The notes: a model not told the origin generated them from the sequence alone. Counted from the stretch's first letter, positions 51,600 through 62,977 are shown. The stretch: DNA of 64,000 bases from Dromiciops gliroides (GCF_019393635.1 NC_057861.1:60248532-60312531), one strand, 5' to 3'. Translations and numbers: made by a program.

Positions 51600-52550
51600 A
51601 GGAGCAGACTCATTCTCCATCTGGAGGGAGAGAAGAATTTAGGGAGTTTCCTGTTCTGCATTTGCATCCACAAAGACTAGAGATCAAGGGGCTTTAGAGG
51701 TCCTGCTGCAGTAGGTGTGACCCCCGTATTGTGGACCAATTCTCCTTTGGAAGAGACAAGTGGAGGAAGAAGACCATGATGAATTGCCCCCTTTTCAGTA
51801 TCTAAGCAGAGAAATTACTGGAAGTATTTCCTGCCTGACCTGATCAGTTTCCTACCCTCCCCCCCACCCCCCCACCCCAACACTGAGTGTTCTCTTTGCT
51901 CCCTCCTTTCTGTTCTGATTTGTTCTCGCTGATACATAGCGTGCCATCCTTGGTTATGTGATTATTTGGGGGAAGTGGGATGGTAGAAAAGGTCTAGAAT
52001 AAATGTGATAAATAAATAATCTAGGGCTCCCTAGGTCACTTACCAACCACGAAAAACTGGCTACAAATGTTTTTTTTTTTTAATTTTTAAAACACCAAAA
52101 AAAGAGTATTTCCATACACACTTCAGGACCCAAAAGAGGTTTTTCTCTGAAACCTTAAATCTTTGTTTCATACCACTAGTTTTTTTGAAGAATGTAATAA
52201 ATTCTGCACATTACTTACAAAATTCTTACGTCTCAGTGCTATGTATCAGGGAAAAAACCTCTTATAACTAATAAACATAAGTCAATCAAAACAAATCCAC
52301 ACAGTGGACATATCTAAAAATGTATTTCTCTTATTGCAGCTTGTGTACCTTCTCTTTCAGGAAGGTGATCATCATAGGTTCTCTGGCAATGTGGTTGGTT
52401 ATTGCATTGATCTGAGTTCCTAAGTCTTTCAGAATTCTTTTTCTTTACAATGTCTTATGTCTTGTATAAGCCGTTCTACTAGAACTGCTAACTTGACTCT
52501 GCAGCAGTTCATATTTCCCAAAGATTCTCTGAAAGTGTCTCTTTTTTTAT
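51600..52550. other. Unannotated stretch
   Basis: C-rich run at 51860-51880, otherwise AT-rich. No gene signal. Confidence 0.3.
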
Positions 52551-52555
52551 CATTT

Positions 52556-52716
52556 CTTTCTTTCTTTTTTTTTTAAGTGAGGCAATTGGGGTTAAGTGAC
52601 TTGCCCAGGGTCACACAGCTAGTAAGTGTTAAGTGTCTGAGGCCAGATTTGAACTCAGGTCCTCCTGACTCCAGGGCCGGTGCTCTATCCACTGCGCCAC
52701 CTAGCTGCCCCCCTTT
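52556..52716 (-). mobile_element. WSINE1-like SINE
   Basis: Flanks TTTTTATCATTTCT (52546 and 52714) form the target duplication. AGAGCAC/TTAACACTT type. Confidence 0.93.
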
Positions 52717-52761
52717 TTATCATTTCTAAAAGTGCAATGAAATCCCACTACATTCATGCAT

Positions 52762-53085
52762 AGGCACAGTAGATGGCACAGTGGATACTAGGTCTGGAAT
52801 CAGGAAGATCCATTTTCCTGAATTCAAAATCTGGCCTCAGACACTCAGTAGTAGCTGTGTGACTCTGGGCAAGTCACCTAACCCTGTTTTCTTCAGTTTC
52901 CTCACCGGCAAAATGAGCTGGAGAAGGAAACGGCAAAACATTCTAGTTAACCACCCGTCTTTACCTTCCCACCCTGTGTCAAGAAATTCTTTACAGAGTA
53001 TGGGAAGTTTCTTTGTCAAGAAAATCCTAAATGGAATCACAAAGAGTCAGACACAACTGAAAACAATTGAAGAGCAATAACATTT
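52762..53085 (+). mobile_element. MAR1-like long-tailed SINE with internal insert
   Basis: Head GGCACAGTAGATGGCACAGT; tail CGGCAAAATGAGCTGGAGAA and GAGTCAGACACAACTGAAAA. About 50 extra bases (52950-53010) separate ACATTCTAGTTA from TTTCTTTGTCAAGAAAATCC. Confidence 0.7.
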
Positions 53086-53089
53086 GTAT

Positions 53090-53745
53090 AGTGACATGCA
53101 TTCATCTATTTCCCAGTTGTCCAGGAGGAAATATAAGGCATCTAGCTCTTTACTCTTCTTTTTTTTTCCCCTCCTTTTTATTTTCTCCCTCAGGAAGTTT
53201 GTTTTGCTTGCAGATATTTCCTCTCCACCATTATCATCCCTCTTAGCCACTCTCCTCCCTATCCACCCTTGTCCCCCTGTTGAATTTAGTGTATTTCTCT
53301 GCTATATTCTTTGTGTGTATATATTTGTGTGCTCAAAACTCTTTTGTCCATTTCAGATAAGAGTAAGGTTCATCTGAGGTCCACTCCTCTCTCCCTTTCC
53401 TCTATGTTTGTACATTCTTTTTCAAATGTACCCCAATTATGAGAAATAGCAAGTTCCTCTCCTTTTTCCTCCTTCTAATACTAGTATATTCCTTTCACCC
53501 TCCCTTTTCTTTCCCTTCTTCAAGCCCTTCAGAACAGAACCAAACCACCATCCCCCAGTACCTCTGTTTTTCTTATCTAACTCTCTCAATACCCCTTGAT
53601 GACATTAAGGTTCTGAAGAAATACTTCTTCTACTAGAATGTTAGCAAGACAGCCCCTTCCAATTGCTCAAACAAAATTTCTCTTTCTCTTGACTTCTGTA
53701 TTTGTAATTTCAAAGCTCCTACTCAGCTCTAGTCCCTTTATCAGA
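53090..53745. other. Repeat-like pyrimidine-rich stretch
   Basis: Stop-poor pyrimidine-rich sequence (TCCTTTCACCCTCCCTTTTC and similar), perhaps antisense LINE. Not assigned. Confidence 0.3.
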
Positions 53746-53753
53746 AATACTTG

Positions 53754-53925
53754 GGGGCAGCTAGGTGGTGCAGTGGATAGAGCACCTGTCCTGGATTCAG
53801 GAGGACCTGAGCTCAAATCCGGCCACAGACACTTAACACTAGCTGTGTGACCTTGGGCAAGTCACTTAACACCAATTGCCTCACCAAAAAAAAAAGAAGA
53901 AGAAGAAGAAAAGAAAAGAAATACT
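53754..53925 (+). mobile_element. WSINE1-like SINE with (GAA)n tail
   Basis: Flanks AGAAATACTTG (53742 and 53918) are the target duplication. Tail A10 then (GAA)5. Confidence 0.93.
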
Positions 53926-54139
53926 TGAATGTTCATGTCCCATTTATACCATTTTTTTTTAACATTTTGAGGCTATTTGGGCTTTCTTGAGTTTCCCTAC
54001 CCCTGGCCCTTGACCCTGTGCCATAATTGGGGCACCCCTCCCTTGTAGCATCTGCACAGAGCTGCACGGTGGTTCTCTATATGCTACACTACAATAAATT
54101 ACTTTCTTCATCAAATTACATCAGAGTGACCACATTTGC

Positions 54140-54410
54140 ACTCTAAAAATAATTAGTGTTTACACAGCACTTTAAGGTTTGCAACTACTTTACAGATATT
54201 ATCTCAATTGATTCCCACAACCCTAGGAGGGAGGTACTATCATCATCTCCATTTTACAGATGAAGAAAATGAGGCAAACAGAGTTAAGTGACTTGTTCAG
54301 TGTTACACAGCTAGACAGTGTATGAGGCATAATTTGAACTTGGGTCTTCCTGACTATAGGGCCAGCACTCTCTATCCCCTGCATTACCTAACTATCATCT
54401 AACACCACAG
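54140..54410 (-). mobile_element. MIR-like SINE
   Basis: AGTGTTTACACAGCACTTTA, CATTTTACAGATGAAGAAAA, GACTTGTTCAGTGTTACACA. Confidence 0.75.
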
Positions 54411-54637
54411 TTATAGATGTGCAAAATAAGTGAGGGGGAATGGTAAAAAGAAAAAACAACAAGAAGAACAGTTGAACAAGATCAAATTCACCCAGAGGTC
54501 ATCTATAGGGAAAATGGAACAGTTTTGAGGTCATTGAATAGTTAGTTACATGGCAAGATACCTTAAAGAGATAGTGGGGGGAGAGTGAGCAGAGGCAATA
54601 TTAGTATCTATCTATTTATTTCTTTTTAATTTATATT

Positions 54638-54774
54638 TGAGGGGCAATGAGGGTTAAGTGACTTGTCCAGGGTCACACAGCTAGTAAGTGGGAAGTGTCA
54701 GAGGCCAGATTTGAATTCAGGTCCTCCTGAATCCAGGGCTGGTGCTTTGATCACTAAGCCACCAGCTGCCCCCG
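54638..54774 (-). mobile_element. WSINE1-like SINE
   Basis: GAGGGGCAATGAGGGTTAAG to TAAGCCACCAGCTGCCCCC; the head has a 2-base deletion (CACCAGCTG for CACCTAGCTG). Flanks GGCAATATTA / GCAATAATATTA. Confidence 0.9.
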
Positions 54775-56005
54775 CAATAATATTATCCGAAAAAGAAAAT
54801 TATGTACATATCATTTTTACAAAAATAACACAAATCCTTATTGAGGTCATCCTTAGAGAAGGCATAAATTGGGCCTGGTGGACATCCCCTAGATGTGTTC
54901 AGATCCAGGAAGTTTTCTTCTCTACTGATACCAATGTGCCTGTCCCCTAAATAAGCACTAGAGGAAGAAAGACAGGTGAGTGAGAAGCAATGCTCAGGAA
55001 CTTGTCTAGATCTCTTCCTCCTGAGCTCTTGGTACAGGTTTCAAACTTGGCTCAAACTAGGGTTTAAAATGTAAAGTCAATTTTCCAACCAAGGAGGTCT
55101 TGGAAGGTGGGAAGGAGGGAGCTGCTGTGCTGAGACAGGAGTGGAGCCCAACCCCACAGTCACCCTGACACAGATCCAGTCCCAGGAAGGCCTCACCAGA
55201 GAAAGAGACCCCCAGAGCCTCTGAATTAGTTGCAGCGCCAGTGTCATCTGGAACTAAGCTCACAGTCTAGTGAGAGGGCTAAGACCTTGGCAGGGGGGAA
55301 ATTACAGGGGTCTCTGCTGGTGCTGAGGCAGAACTTGGATTTTTCACCCCTGCTGGGGACCAGGAGGTAGGCTTGAGTAGCAGTGGCCCAGGCAGGGGAG
55401 GGGCACAGGCTAGTTGGAGCTGACAACCACAGCACACAAAGCTGGTTGATTAGCAAGTTAGCCTGGGGTCATCTATGGACCAGGGAACAGGCCAGGCAAG
55501 TAAAGAACCTGCTCCTCCTTAAATCATACCACCTGGGACCTCCTGAAGCTTGGGATACTGCAGCCTGGAAACAGTGCCCCACTTTAAGGAGCTAAAATTC
55601 AAGTAAAAGAAAGGGAAGATGAACAGACAGAGAAATGTGAGGACCATAGAAAGTTTCTTTAGTGACAAGGAAAATCAAGGTGCACCCTCAGAGGAATATG
55701 TCAATGTCAGATCCCCTATATCTAAAGCTTCCAAGAAAAATACAATTGGTCTAAATACATAGAGGTGCTCAAAAAGGACTTTGAAGATAAAGTTAGAGAG
55801 ATAGAGAAAAAAATGGAAAGAGAAATGAGGGTGATGCAGGAAAGGCATGAAAAAAAGTCAGCAGCTTGAAAAACCAAATGGAAAAGCTCTCTGATGAAAA
55901 TAATTGGCTAAGAATTAGGATTGAACAAATGGAAGCTAGTGACTTTATGAGAAACCAAGACACAATAAAGCAAATCCAAATGAATAAAAAAAAATAGAGG
56001 GCAAT

Positions 56006-56485
56006 GTGAAATATCTTCTTGGAAAAACTGTTGACCTGGAAAATAGATCCAAGAGAGATAATTTGAAAATTATTGGTCTACCTGAAAACCATGATCAAGG
56101 AAAGAGCTTAGACATCATCTTCCAAGAAATTGTCAGGGAAAATTACCCTGATATTCTAGAACCAGAAGGTAAAATAGAAATTGAAAGAATCTACCCATCA
56201 CCTCCTGAAAGAGATCCCAAAAGGAAAACTCCCAAGAATATTATAGCCAAATTCCAGAGCTCCCAGGTCAAGAGGAAATATTGCAAGCTGATAAAAAAAA
56301 AAAGAATTCAAGTACTGTGGAGCCCCAGTCAGGATAGCATAAGATCTAGCAGTTTCTACATTGAAGGAAAAGAGGGCATGGAATATGATATTCCAGAGGG
56401 CAAAGGAATTGGGATTACAACCAATAATCATGTATCCAGCAAAACTGATTATAATCTTTTAGAGGAAAAAATGGGACTTCAATAA
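56006..56485 (+). pseudogene. L1-type ORF1 fragment (RNA-binding chaperone)
   Basis: 159-codon open stretch within the HAL1-like element. Residues 9-40 include SKRDNLKIIGLPE, typical of the ORF1p RRM start; residues 75-110 (KTPKNIIAKFQSSQVKRK) match the start of the C-terminal domain. ORF1p normally coats LINE RNA as a trimer. The N-terminal coiled coil lies upstream in other frames, so the gene is dead. Confidence 0.7.
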
Positions 56486-56587
56486 AAAAGGACTTTCAGG
56501 TATTTGTGATAAAAAGACCTGAACTGAATGGAAAATTTGACTTTCAAATACAAGACCCTAGAGAACCATAAAACATTGGAGTTGAGA

Positions 56588-56706
56588 GACATACCTGGGG
56601 TCGTGCAGTGGGTGACTGTCTTGTGTCTGAGGCTGGTTTTTAGCTGGGGCCCCCCTGGGTCTCGGGTGGATGCTTTGTCCACTGTGTTGCTTAGCTGCCT
56701 CATGAT
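56588..56706 (-). mobile_element. Highly diverged tRNA-headed SINE
   Basis: GTGTCTGAGGCTGGTTTTTA, then CCCTGGGTCTCGGGTGGATG and CACTGTGTTGCTTAGCTGCC keep SINE spacing but differ far more than neighbours. Enriched in G/T changes. Confidence 0.65.
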
Positions 56707-57004
56707 GACATCTTTAGGGTAAAACTGAGGTGTGAGAGGAATGCACTGGGAGAGGGGAAAGAGCAGAGGTAGCATGAGGTGAAATCCCACATGAAAGAAA
56801 CAGGAAAGGACTTATGGAGTGGGGGAAGAGATAGGGGAGGAGCAGAGCAGTAAATGAATTTTACACTCACCAGAATAGTCTCAAAGACCTTAATCTCATC
56901 AGAATTGGCTCAAGGAGGGAATAACATACACACTCATTTGGGTGGAGTAATTTATCTAACCCTGCAGGAATAATAGGAGGGGAAGGGGATAAAGAGAAAG
57001 GGGC

Positions 57005-57150
57005 AGGGGGATGCTAGGTGGTGCAGTGGATAAAGCTCCGGCCCTGTATTCAGGAGGACCTGAGTTCAAATTTGGGCTCAGACACTTGGCACTTACTAGC
57101 TGTGTGACCCTGGGCAAGTCACTTAACCCTCATTGCCCCACCAAAAAAGA
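57005..57150 (+). mobile_element. WSINE1-like SINE in HAL1-like element
   Basis: Flanks AGAGAAAGGGGC (56994 and 57151) form the target duplication. GGGGATGCTAGGTGGTGCAG to CATTGCCCCACC. Confidence 0.92.
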
Positions 57151-58188
57151 GAGAGAAAGGGGCAAAAGAAGGGAGGATAGATTGGGGGAAGGGACAGACA
57201 GAAGCAAATCCCTTTTGAAGAGGGATAGGGTGAAAGAAGATAAATAATAGAGTAAATATTATGGGGAAGGGAATAGGATGGAGGGGAACAGTTAACAATA
57301 ATAATCATGAAAAAGAGAAAAGGGGGGAAAATTGTACAAAAAATATTTATAGCAACTCTTTGTGGTAGCTAAGAATTGGGAATCAAGGAAATGTCCATCA
57401 ATTGAGGAATGACTAAAGAAGCTGTGGTATATGATTGTAGTGGAATGGTATTATGCTGTAGGAAATGACAAACAGGATGATCCCAGAAAAACCTGGAAAG
57501 ACTCATATGAACTGAAGTATAGTGAAGTGAGCAGAACCGGGAGGACATTGTGCATAGTGACAACACTATTGTTAAATAAGCAATTGTGAATGACTTGACT
57601 ACTCTCAGCAATACAAGGATCCAAGACAATCCCAAGGGACTAATGGTGAAGCATACTATCCACTCCCAGAGAAAGAACTAATAAAAAAGAGCACTTGTGG
57701 ATTATACATATATAACCTATATCAGATTGGTTGCTATCTTGTGGAGAGGGGAGGAAAGGGAGGGAAGAAGAAAAAATTGAAACTCTAAATCTTATGAAAA
57801 TGAATGTTGAAAACTACTCTTACATGTAACTGGAAAAAATAAAATAAATGCTGCAAAACCAACCAACCAACCAAACAAATAAATAAATAAATACAATGTA
57901 AAGTCATTATCAGTCAATATTTTATAAATTTATCACAAACTGGCTCATCTTCACCCCCTTCCCCAATTTCTAATCCAGATTCTTCTCTCTATTTCAAAAG
58001 AAAACAAACTGGCATTATAGAGTAAAGTGCATTTATTTACAGCACACAATCTGACTTTTAAAAACTGTATTTAAAAATCAAAACAAATGAAGAAACAAAA
58101 CCTCCCCAAGTTGCTGGCAACCTGCCACTTCTAGTGAGATCTTAATTTCCAACTCAGTCTACAACTTTTCTTTTGAAAAGGTAAAAAA

Positions 58189-58347
58189 TGGAGTGGCTAG
58201 GTGGTGCAGTGGATAAAGCTCCGGCCCTGTATTCAGGAGGACCTGAGTTCAAATCCGGCCTCAGACACTTGACACTTACTAGCTGTGTGAACCTGGGTAA
58301 ATCACTTAACCCCCATTGCCCCCCAAAAAAAAAAAAAAAAAAAAAGG
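58189..58347 (+). mobile_element. WSINE1-like SINE
   Basis: Flanks AAAAGGTAAAAAAT (58175 and 58342) form the target duplication. Tail CATTGCCCCCC plus A22. Confidence 0.93.
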
Positions 58348-58427
58348 TAAAAAATACTGCCAGAGACCATAAGCTATTGGTCAGTCTGCCCAATATTTAA
58401 GTATAAAAGTAGTGAAATATACATTTT

Positions 58428-58560
58428 GGGCACAGTGGATAAAGCACCAATCCTGGATTCAGGAGGACCTGAGTTCAAATCTGGCCTCAGACACTTGACC
58501 CTTACTAGCTGTGTGACTCTGGACAAGTCACTTAACCCTCATTGCCCCACAAAAAAAATT
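58428..58560 (+). mobile_element. SINE lacking first ~20 bases
   Basis: Starts GGGCACAGTGGATAAAGCAC directly after TACATTTT, ends CATTGCCCCAC plus A8. Confidence 0.9.
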
Positions 58561-58564
58561 GATA

Positions 58565-58585
58565 GAGATAGATATAGATATAGAT

Positions 58586-58616
<31 letters not shown>

Positions 58617-58622
58617 CACATT
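58565..58622 (+). repeat. (GATA)n(CA)n microsatellite
   Basis: GATAGATATAGATATAGATA then (CA)n, continuing the SINE tail. Confidence 0.95.
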
Positions 58623-58668
58623 GGTTGGTTAGTTGTTGTCCTTTGTTCTTGAAGAGAACTGAATAGTT
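58620..58668 (-). mobile_element. Tail scrap of long-tailed tRNA-SINE
   Basis: Complement of ..AAGAACAAAGGACAACAACT, as at 1301-1390. Confidence 0.45.
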
Positions 58669-59205
58669 GTTATCTGTAAGATGGCTAAAATTCTAGCTAG
58701 ACTGTCTAAAAATCTAATGAGTGGTCGCTAATAAATTAGAAGCTTTAGCAAGAGTTAGATTTTTAAGCATTTATTAAGGAGCATAAGAATTTGATGAGGA
58801 GAAAGAAAGAGGCCAAGATGTCTCCACCTATCTATCTAAGGGAGCCAGAATCTCACCTCCACTCCACACGAGGTCCCAGTGAAAGAGAGACCCTCTCTCC
58901 TTCTTTGACCCAGAAGCCATATGCAAAAACAGAAACAGGGCCATTCAAACACACAGAGCTCCAAGCTAATTGGCTGGTAGCTTTGATCGACAGTACCCAC
59001 GAGCAAATGTCACTTCCTGACGCCAAGGTCACATGGCTTGATCTCAGGCCAGAGCTCCCAATGTTCCTCCCAGAAGGGACATCATTCCAACTCTCACAGA
59101 ACCAAAAGTGACATTACTATGTCAGGGTCAAGGCAGAGTGTGTCCTACTGTGGCTGATCAGACCAATATGCTTGGAAGGCTCTACCACAGGTCAGGTACA
59201 ACTAG
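58669..59205 (-). mobile_element. ERV LTR
   Basis: Begins TGTTATCTGTAAGATGG. Reverse-strand AATAAA lies at about 58768-58773 (forward TTTATT) in the middle of a TAATAAATTAG..TTTATTAAGG segment. It is followed rightwards by GC-richer U3-like sequence. Right boundary uncertain. Confidence 0.45.
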
Positions 59206-59309
59206 TCCAGCTGAACATTTGGAGTGGAGATGGCTCTAAATCTGAGCATCTCACGTTTCTTTTGAGCTATTGCAATTCTGCTTTACTCATAGAGCACAGC
59301 GCCTTTTTT

Positions 59310-59470
59310 TTAATTTTAATTTTTTTTTTTTTGGTGAGGCAAATTGGGGTTAAGTGACTTGCCCAGGGTCACACAGCTAGTAAATGTTAAGTGTCAGAGG
59401 CCGGATTTGAACTCAGGTCCTCCTGAATCCAGGGCTGGTGCTCTGTCCATTGCACCACCTAGCTGCCCCC
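59310..59470 (-). mobile_element. WSINE1-like SINE
   Basis: Flanks CATAGAGCACAGCGCC (59288) and CATAGCGCC (59470). T-rich tail to CACCACCTAGCTGCCCCC. Confidence 0.93.
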
Positions 59471-59884
59471 ATAGCGCCTTCTTTGATGGGCAGTCCTTTG
59501 CTAGTGTCTCCCATGTAATACGATAGATTGAGAGTGTCCTTGTATTGCTTCTTCTGACCTCCATGTAAGTGCTTGCCTTGTGTGAGTTCTCCATAAAGTA
59601 GTCTTTTAAGCAAACATAGATTTGGCATTTGAATATATATGTAAGATATGTGTGAGGGATCTCTAAATACATAGAGGCTGTTTGTGTGTGGCATCAGAAG
59701 ATATTATCTGAGGTCTGGCTCACCTGTGCAGAAATGAGGAGATGGGCCACGCACCAGCAGCCTGATAGCAGGGGGAGGGACAGTCAAGGTGAAACATGAC
59801 AGAGGGTGGCCAATCTCTGTGTCAACTTGGACCAAAAAAGTCTCTGTTCTCCAAGAGGAATATCAGGCTGGAATATTTATATAC

Positions 59885-59965
59885 AAACACATACATATAT
59901 ACACACACACAGACATACGTACATATATATATGTATATACATACATATGACATACATATATATAC
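59885..59965 (+). repeat. (CA/TA)-rich microsatellite
   Basis: Mixed ACAC, ATAT and ACATAT words; the Tyr/His/Thr-rich ORFs over it are artefacts. Confidence 0.9.
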
Positions 59966-60061
59966 CAAGACATTTAACATATTATTTTATATTAGATCTA
60001 CATGTATGTGTATTTAAGAGATAATGTTTACTACCTCTCAAACATCTCTGATCATTGGTTA

Positions 60062-60789
60062 TGTAGGGGCCAAATTTAATATGGGGAGAGTTAATTGGGT
60101 GGCTCGCCATAATATTGGGGTTCAGAAAATAATGAGGGACCTCTGGGTCCAAAGATTCCTCCCCTCCAAACTGCCTTTTTTAGTTATTTCTCCCAGGCCA
60201 ATAAGAAAGGAACTTAACAGTCTCTTTTCCACAAACAAATCAGGTTTTATTTAATGGGAATAAAATACACAGCAAAGGTGAAATTAATAAAGTCAAGGAC
60301 AAAGGAATAGGGAAAAAGTAAAATGGATAATCTCCCTGGCTCTAACAAGGGCTGTCTCAAACCCAAATTCGCTTTCAGCTCAGCTAATTCAAAGGGCTGG
60401 ATTTAACTCACCACCAGGGGTCCGTAATTTCTATGGGAGTCAGCATCCAGTCTCTAATCCCTTCCAAATGCTCCTGCAAGGCCAGAGAGAGACCAAGATT
60501 GAGCCGCTTCCTGTTGGGGTCCCTTTTTCTACCTTTTTCTCCCTCCCCCAAAGGGGAGGTCCTTCAAGTAGTGTGGCCGAGACTGGTTCCCTGTTGATGA
60601 CGCAGTCCATAGCCTCTGAGGACACTCCTCATGGTTAAGCTAAGTCTAACAGGGTGGGCCAGGTGTGGCTCAAATCTAATCATCTTTAAGTAGATACTTA
60701 GTAGTTTCTCATTCACACCCAATTCAACCACTATTAAGTCAGTCAAGTCAGACCCCTGGGCATCTGCCAAATTCCATTATTTTACCACA
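60062..60789 (-). mobile_element. Solo ERV LTR, 728 bp, 4-bp target duplication
   Basis: The ends are TGTAGGGGCC and TTTACCACA. Perfect 4-bp flanks GTTA lie at 60058-60061 and 60790-60793. Reverse-strand AATAAA lies at about 60250-60255 (forward TTTATT in GTTTTATTTAATGGG). No internal genes. Confidence 0.85.
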
Positions 60790-61233
60790 GTTACAAGCAG
60801 AATGTGCTGGCTCCAACTCATTTGGACTTTCCTGTTAATTGTTAAATTTTTAGTGTGAATATTTATAATTTAATATATATCAACAAATGCTACAAATCAG
60901 GACTTGATTTATTGTTTTGTTGATCATCTAAACTCAAAGTGATGGACAAAATGTTAATAACACAGATTAAACTTAAAAGTGTATCATGAATGGACTATAT
61001 TCTTCTCACCAATGCAATGGTACAGAAGAGTTCCAGGGAACTCATGATAGAAGAGGATCTCCAAATCCAGGAAAAAAAAAAAAAAGAACTGTGGAGTATA
61101 GATGCTGAATGAACCATACTATTTCTTTTGTCTTTGGTGCTGTTGTTTTTCTATTTTGAGGTTTTTCGTCATTGCTCTGATTTTTTTCTTATAACATGAC
61201 TAATGCAGAAATATGTTTAATGTTATTATATAT

Positions 61234-61239
61234 ATATAA

Positions 61240-61317
<78 letters not shown>

Positions 61318-61318
61318 C
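61234..61318 (+). repeat. (CA)n(TA)n compound microsatellite in L1 3' UTR
   Basis: (AC)18 then (AT)19; replaces the short TATATA stretch found at this position in the L1 at 5612-5620. Confidence 0.98.
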
Positions 61319-61340
61319 CTATATCAGATTACCTGCTGTG

Positions 61341-61382
61341 TAGGGGAGGGGGTGGGGGAGGGGAGGGAGGGGAGGGAGGGAG
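61341..61382 (+). repeat. G-rich polypurine tract (quadruplex-prone)
   Basis: Runs of GGGG/GGG separated by single A or T, the usual L1 3' UTR polypurine feature. Confidence 0.85.
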
Positions 61383-61499
61383 AAAAATCTGAAATTGGAA
61401 AGTTTGTATAAACAAAAGTTGAGAACCACCTTTACATGTAATGGGGAAAAAAATAAAATACTTTATTACAAATTTTTAAAAAGTGTATCATGAAAAACA

Positions 61500-62425
61500 A
61501 ATTTTCCCCCTGGAGACCCAGTTGTTAAGCATTTAGTAGCACACTCCTGGTTACAATCTAGGTTCTAAATAAAAGTTACTTCCCTGCTTGCTGAAGGAAA
61601 TGAGAAACCTTTGGCTTACACTTACTTGCCAACTTATCCCCTCCTCACCAAATGTTAATTACATAGAAGACCATTACAAGTAGTGAATACCAAGGAAAAC
61701 CATTTATCCAAGCAAAACAGGGAAAAGAAATTGGAGAAATTCCAAAGATTAGAATAGATCAGGAAATATGGAAGAATCAATGAGCTCCTCAACTGAAATT
61801 GACAGCAGATCTCAGTTCAAATCAGGAGAGTGCAAGAACAATCTCACCTAGGGGAGGCCCTCTCTCAGCAGTCTCTAGAATTGTAGGCCTTGGAAGTTAG
61901 GGACATGATAAGGCTGGCTTCTGTGCATGTCTATGGCTCAGAGAACTGTAATCTGCCATTCAAAGTCTTCTTTCTTTTTCCACTCCCTGGAGGTAATATC
62001 TCCACGAGTCTCTCCTAAAAGTCTCTGGAACCAATTCAGTATGTCCCTAACATAGCATCATTCTTGCTATTCTCTTAATCATTCATTCCTCCTTCAATAT
62101 ATGCAACATGCTACACAAGGCAGTCAGTCCTTCAAGGGACTTCCTCAGGCCCACACAGGCAAGGATAGGACTATACTGTATACATTCTCACAAGGCTGAA
62201 ATTGTCCCCTGTCACTCAGTCCTATAGATACTCAGAACTGTATCTCCTCAGGCACTCACTGGATAATCATCAATCAAATGCTGTTCCTCATAGCTTTCAG
62301 AGAGTTTCTCTGATGTTTCTGACATGACCCTATGCAGGATATTATGATCTCTCCCTGCAAAAAGAATAAGAAGAAATCAGGCAGGTATTTCCAAATGATA
62401 TTCTACAGTAGTCTACATCTTCACA
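61500..62425. other. Unannotated stretch
   Basis: No repeat or coding landmarks recognised. Confidence 0.35.
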
Positions 62426-62427
62426 GT

Positions 62428-62692
62428 CATTGTTGTTGTTCAATCATTTTCAACAGTGTGTGATTCCTGGTGACCCCCCTCTGGGGTTTTCTTGACAAAG
62501 ATACTAAAGTAGTTTGCCATTTCCTTCTCCAGTTCATTTTACAGATAAGGAAACTAAGGCAAATAGGATAAAGTGACTTGCCTGGGGTCACACAGCTGGT
62601 AAATGTTTGAGACCATATTTAAATTCGGGAAGATGAGTCTTCCTGACTCTGGGTTGGACATTCTAACCACTGGACCACTTAGTTGTCCTTGG
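62428..62692 (-). mobile_element. MAR1-like long-tailed SINE
   Basis: GTTGTTGTTCAATCATTTTC, TTTTCTTGACAAAGATACTA, CATTTCCTTCTCCAGTTCAT, then the tRNA-like part ending GGACCACTTAGTTGTCC. Confidence 0.8.
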
Positions 62693-62977
62693 TCATACAA
62701 TTAACTGAAAAGTGCAAGAAATTCAAGATCCTGCTGTACCTTTATCTTCTACTACAATGAAATCATTTGATTCAGTAGAATAAAATGTAATCTTAAAAGA
62801 TTCTCCTTCAGGGAGGTATCTTTCTGTATTTGTCAAGATCATGTAAAGTTCCTTGAAATGTGAACTAGAGAAACTTGGCTCACCAAATCTCTGTTAATAT
62901 CAAAGGAGGTATGAGACCAAGAGGTGTAGCCAGAAAACTAACAGGTTGCCTCATCAGGCAGTGGCTTCCCTAGAAGT

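Larger units (their letters stand above)
55030..57862 (+). mobile_element. HAL1-like (L1 ORF1-only) element
   Basis: A 5' UTR-like part (55030-55610) is shared with 25440-26130 and 63650-64000. A broken L1-type ORF1 follows (55620-56485; coiled-coil-like Lys/Glu-rich part, then NLKIIGLPENHDQG and the conserved C-terminal region). Then comes a purine-rich non-coding stretch and an L1-like 3' end (57320-57862) with CATGTAACTGG and AATAAAATAAA. There is no room for ORF2, which defines half-LINEs. SINEs at 56590 and 57004 are later insertions. Confidence 0.6.
60991..61478 (+). mobile_element. 5'-truncated L1 3' end with 16-bp target duplication
   Basis: L1 3' UTR (TTCTTCTCACCAATGCAATG .. CATGTAATGGGG .. 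AATAAAATAC). Perfect flanks AAAAGTGTATCATGAA at 60975-60990 and 61479-61494. Includes a CA/TA array and a G-rich polypurine tract. Confidence 0.92.

Noticed and set aside
59796..60024. Tyr/His/Ile-rich ORFs
   Set aside because: Translation of a CA/TA microsatellite.
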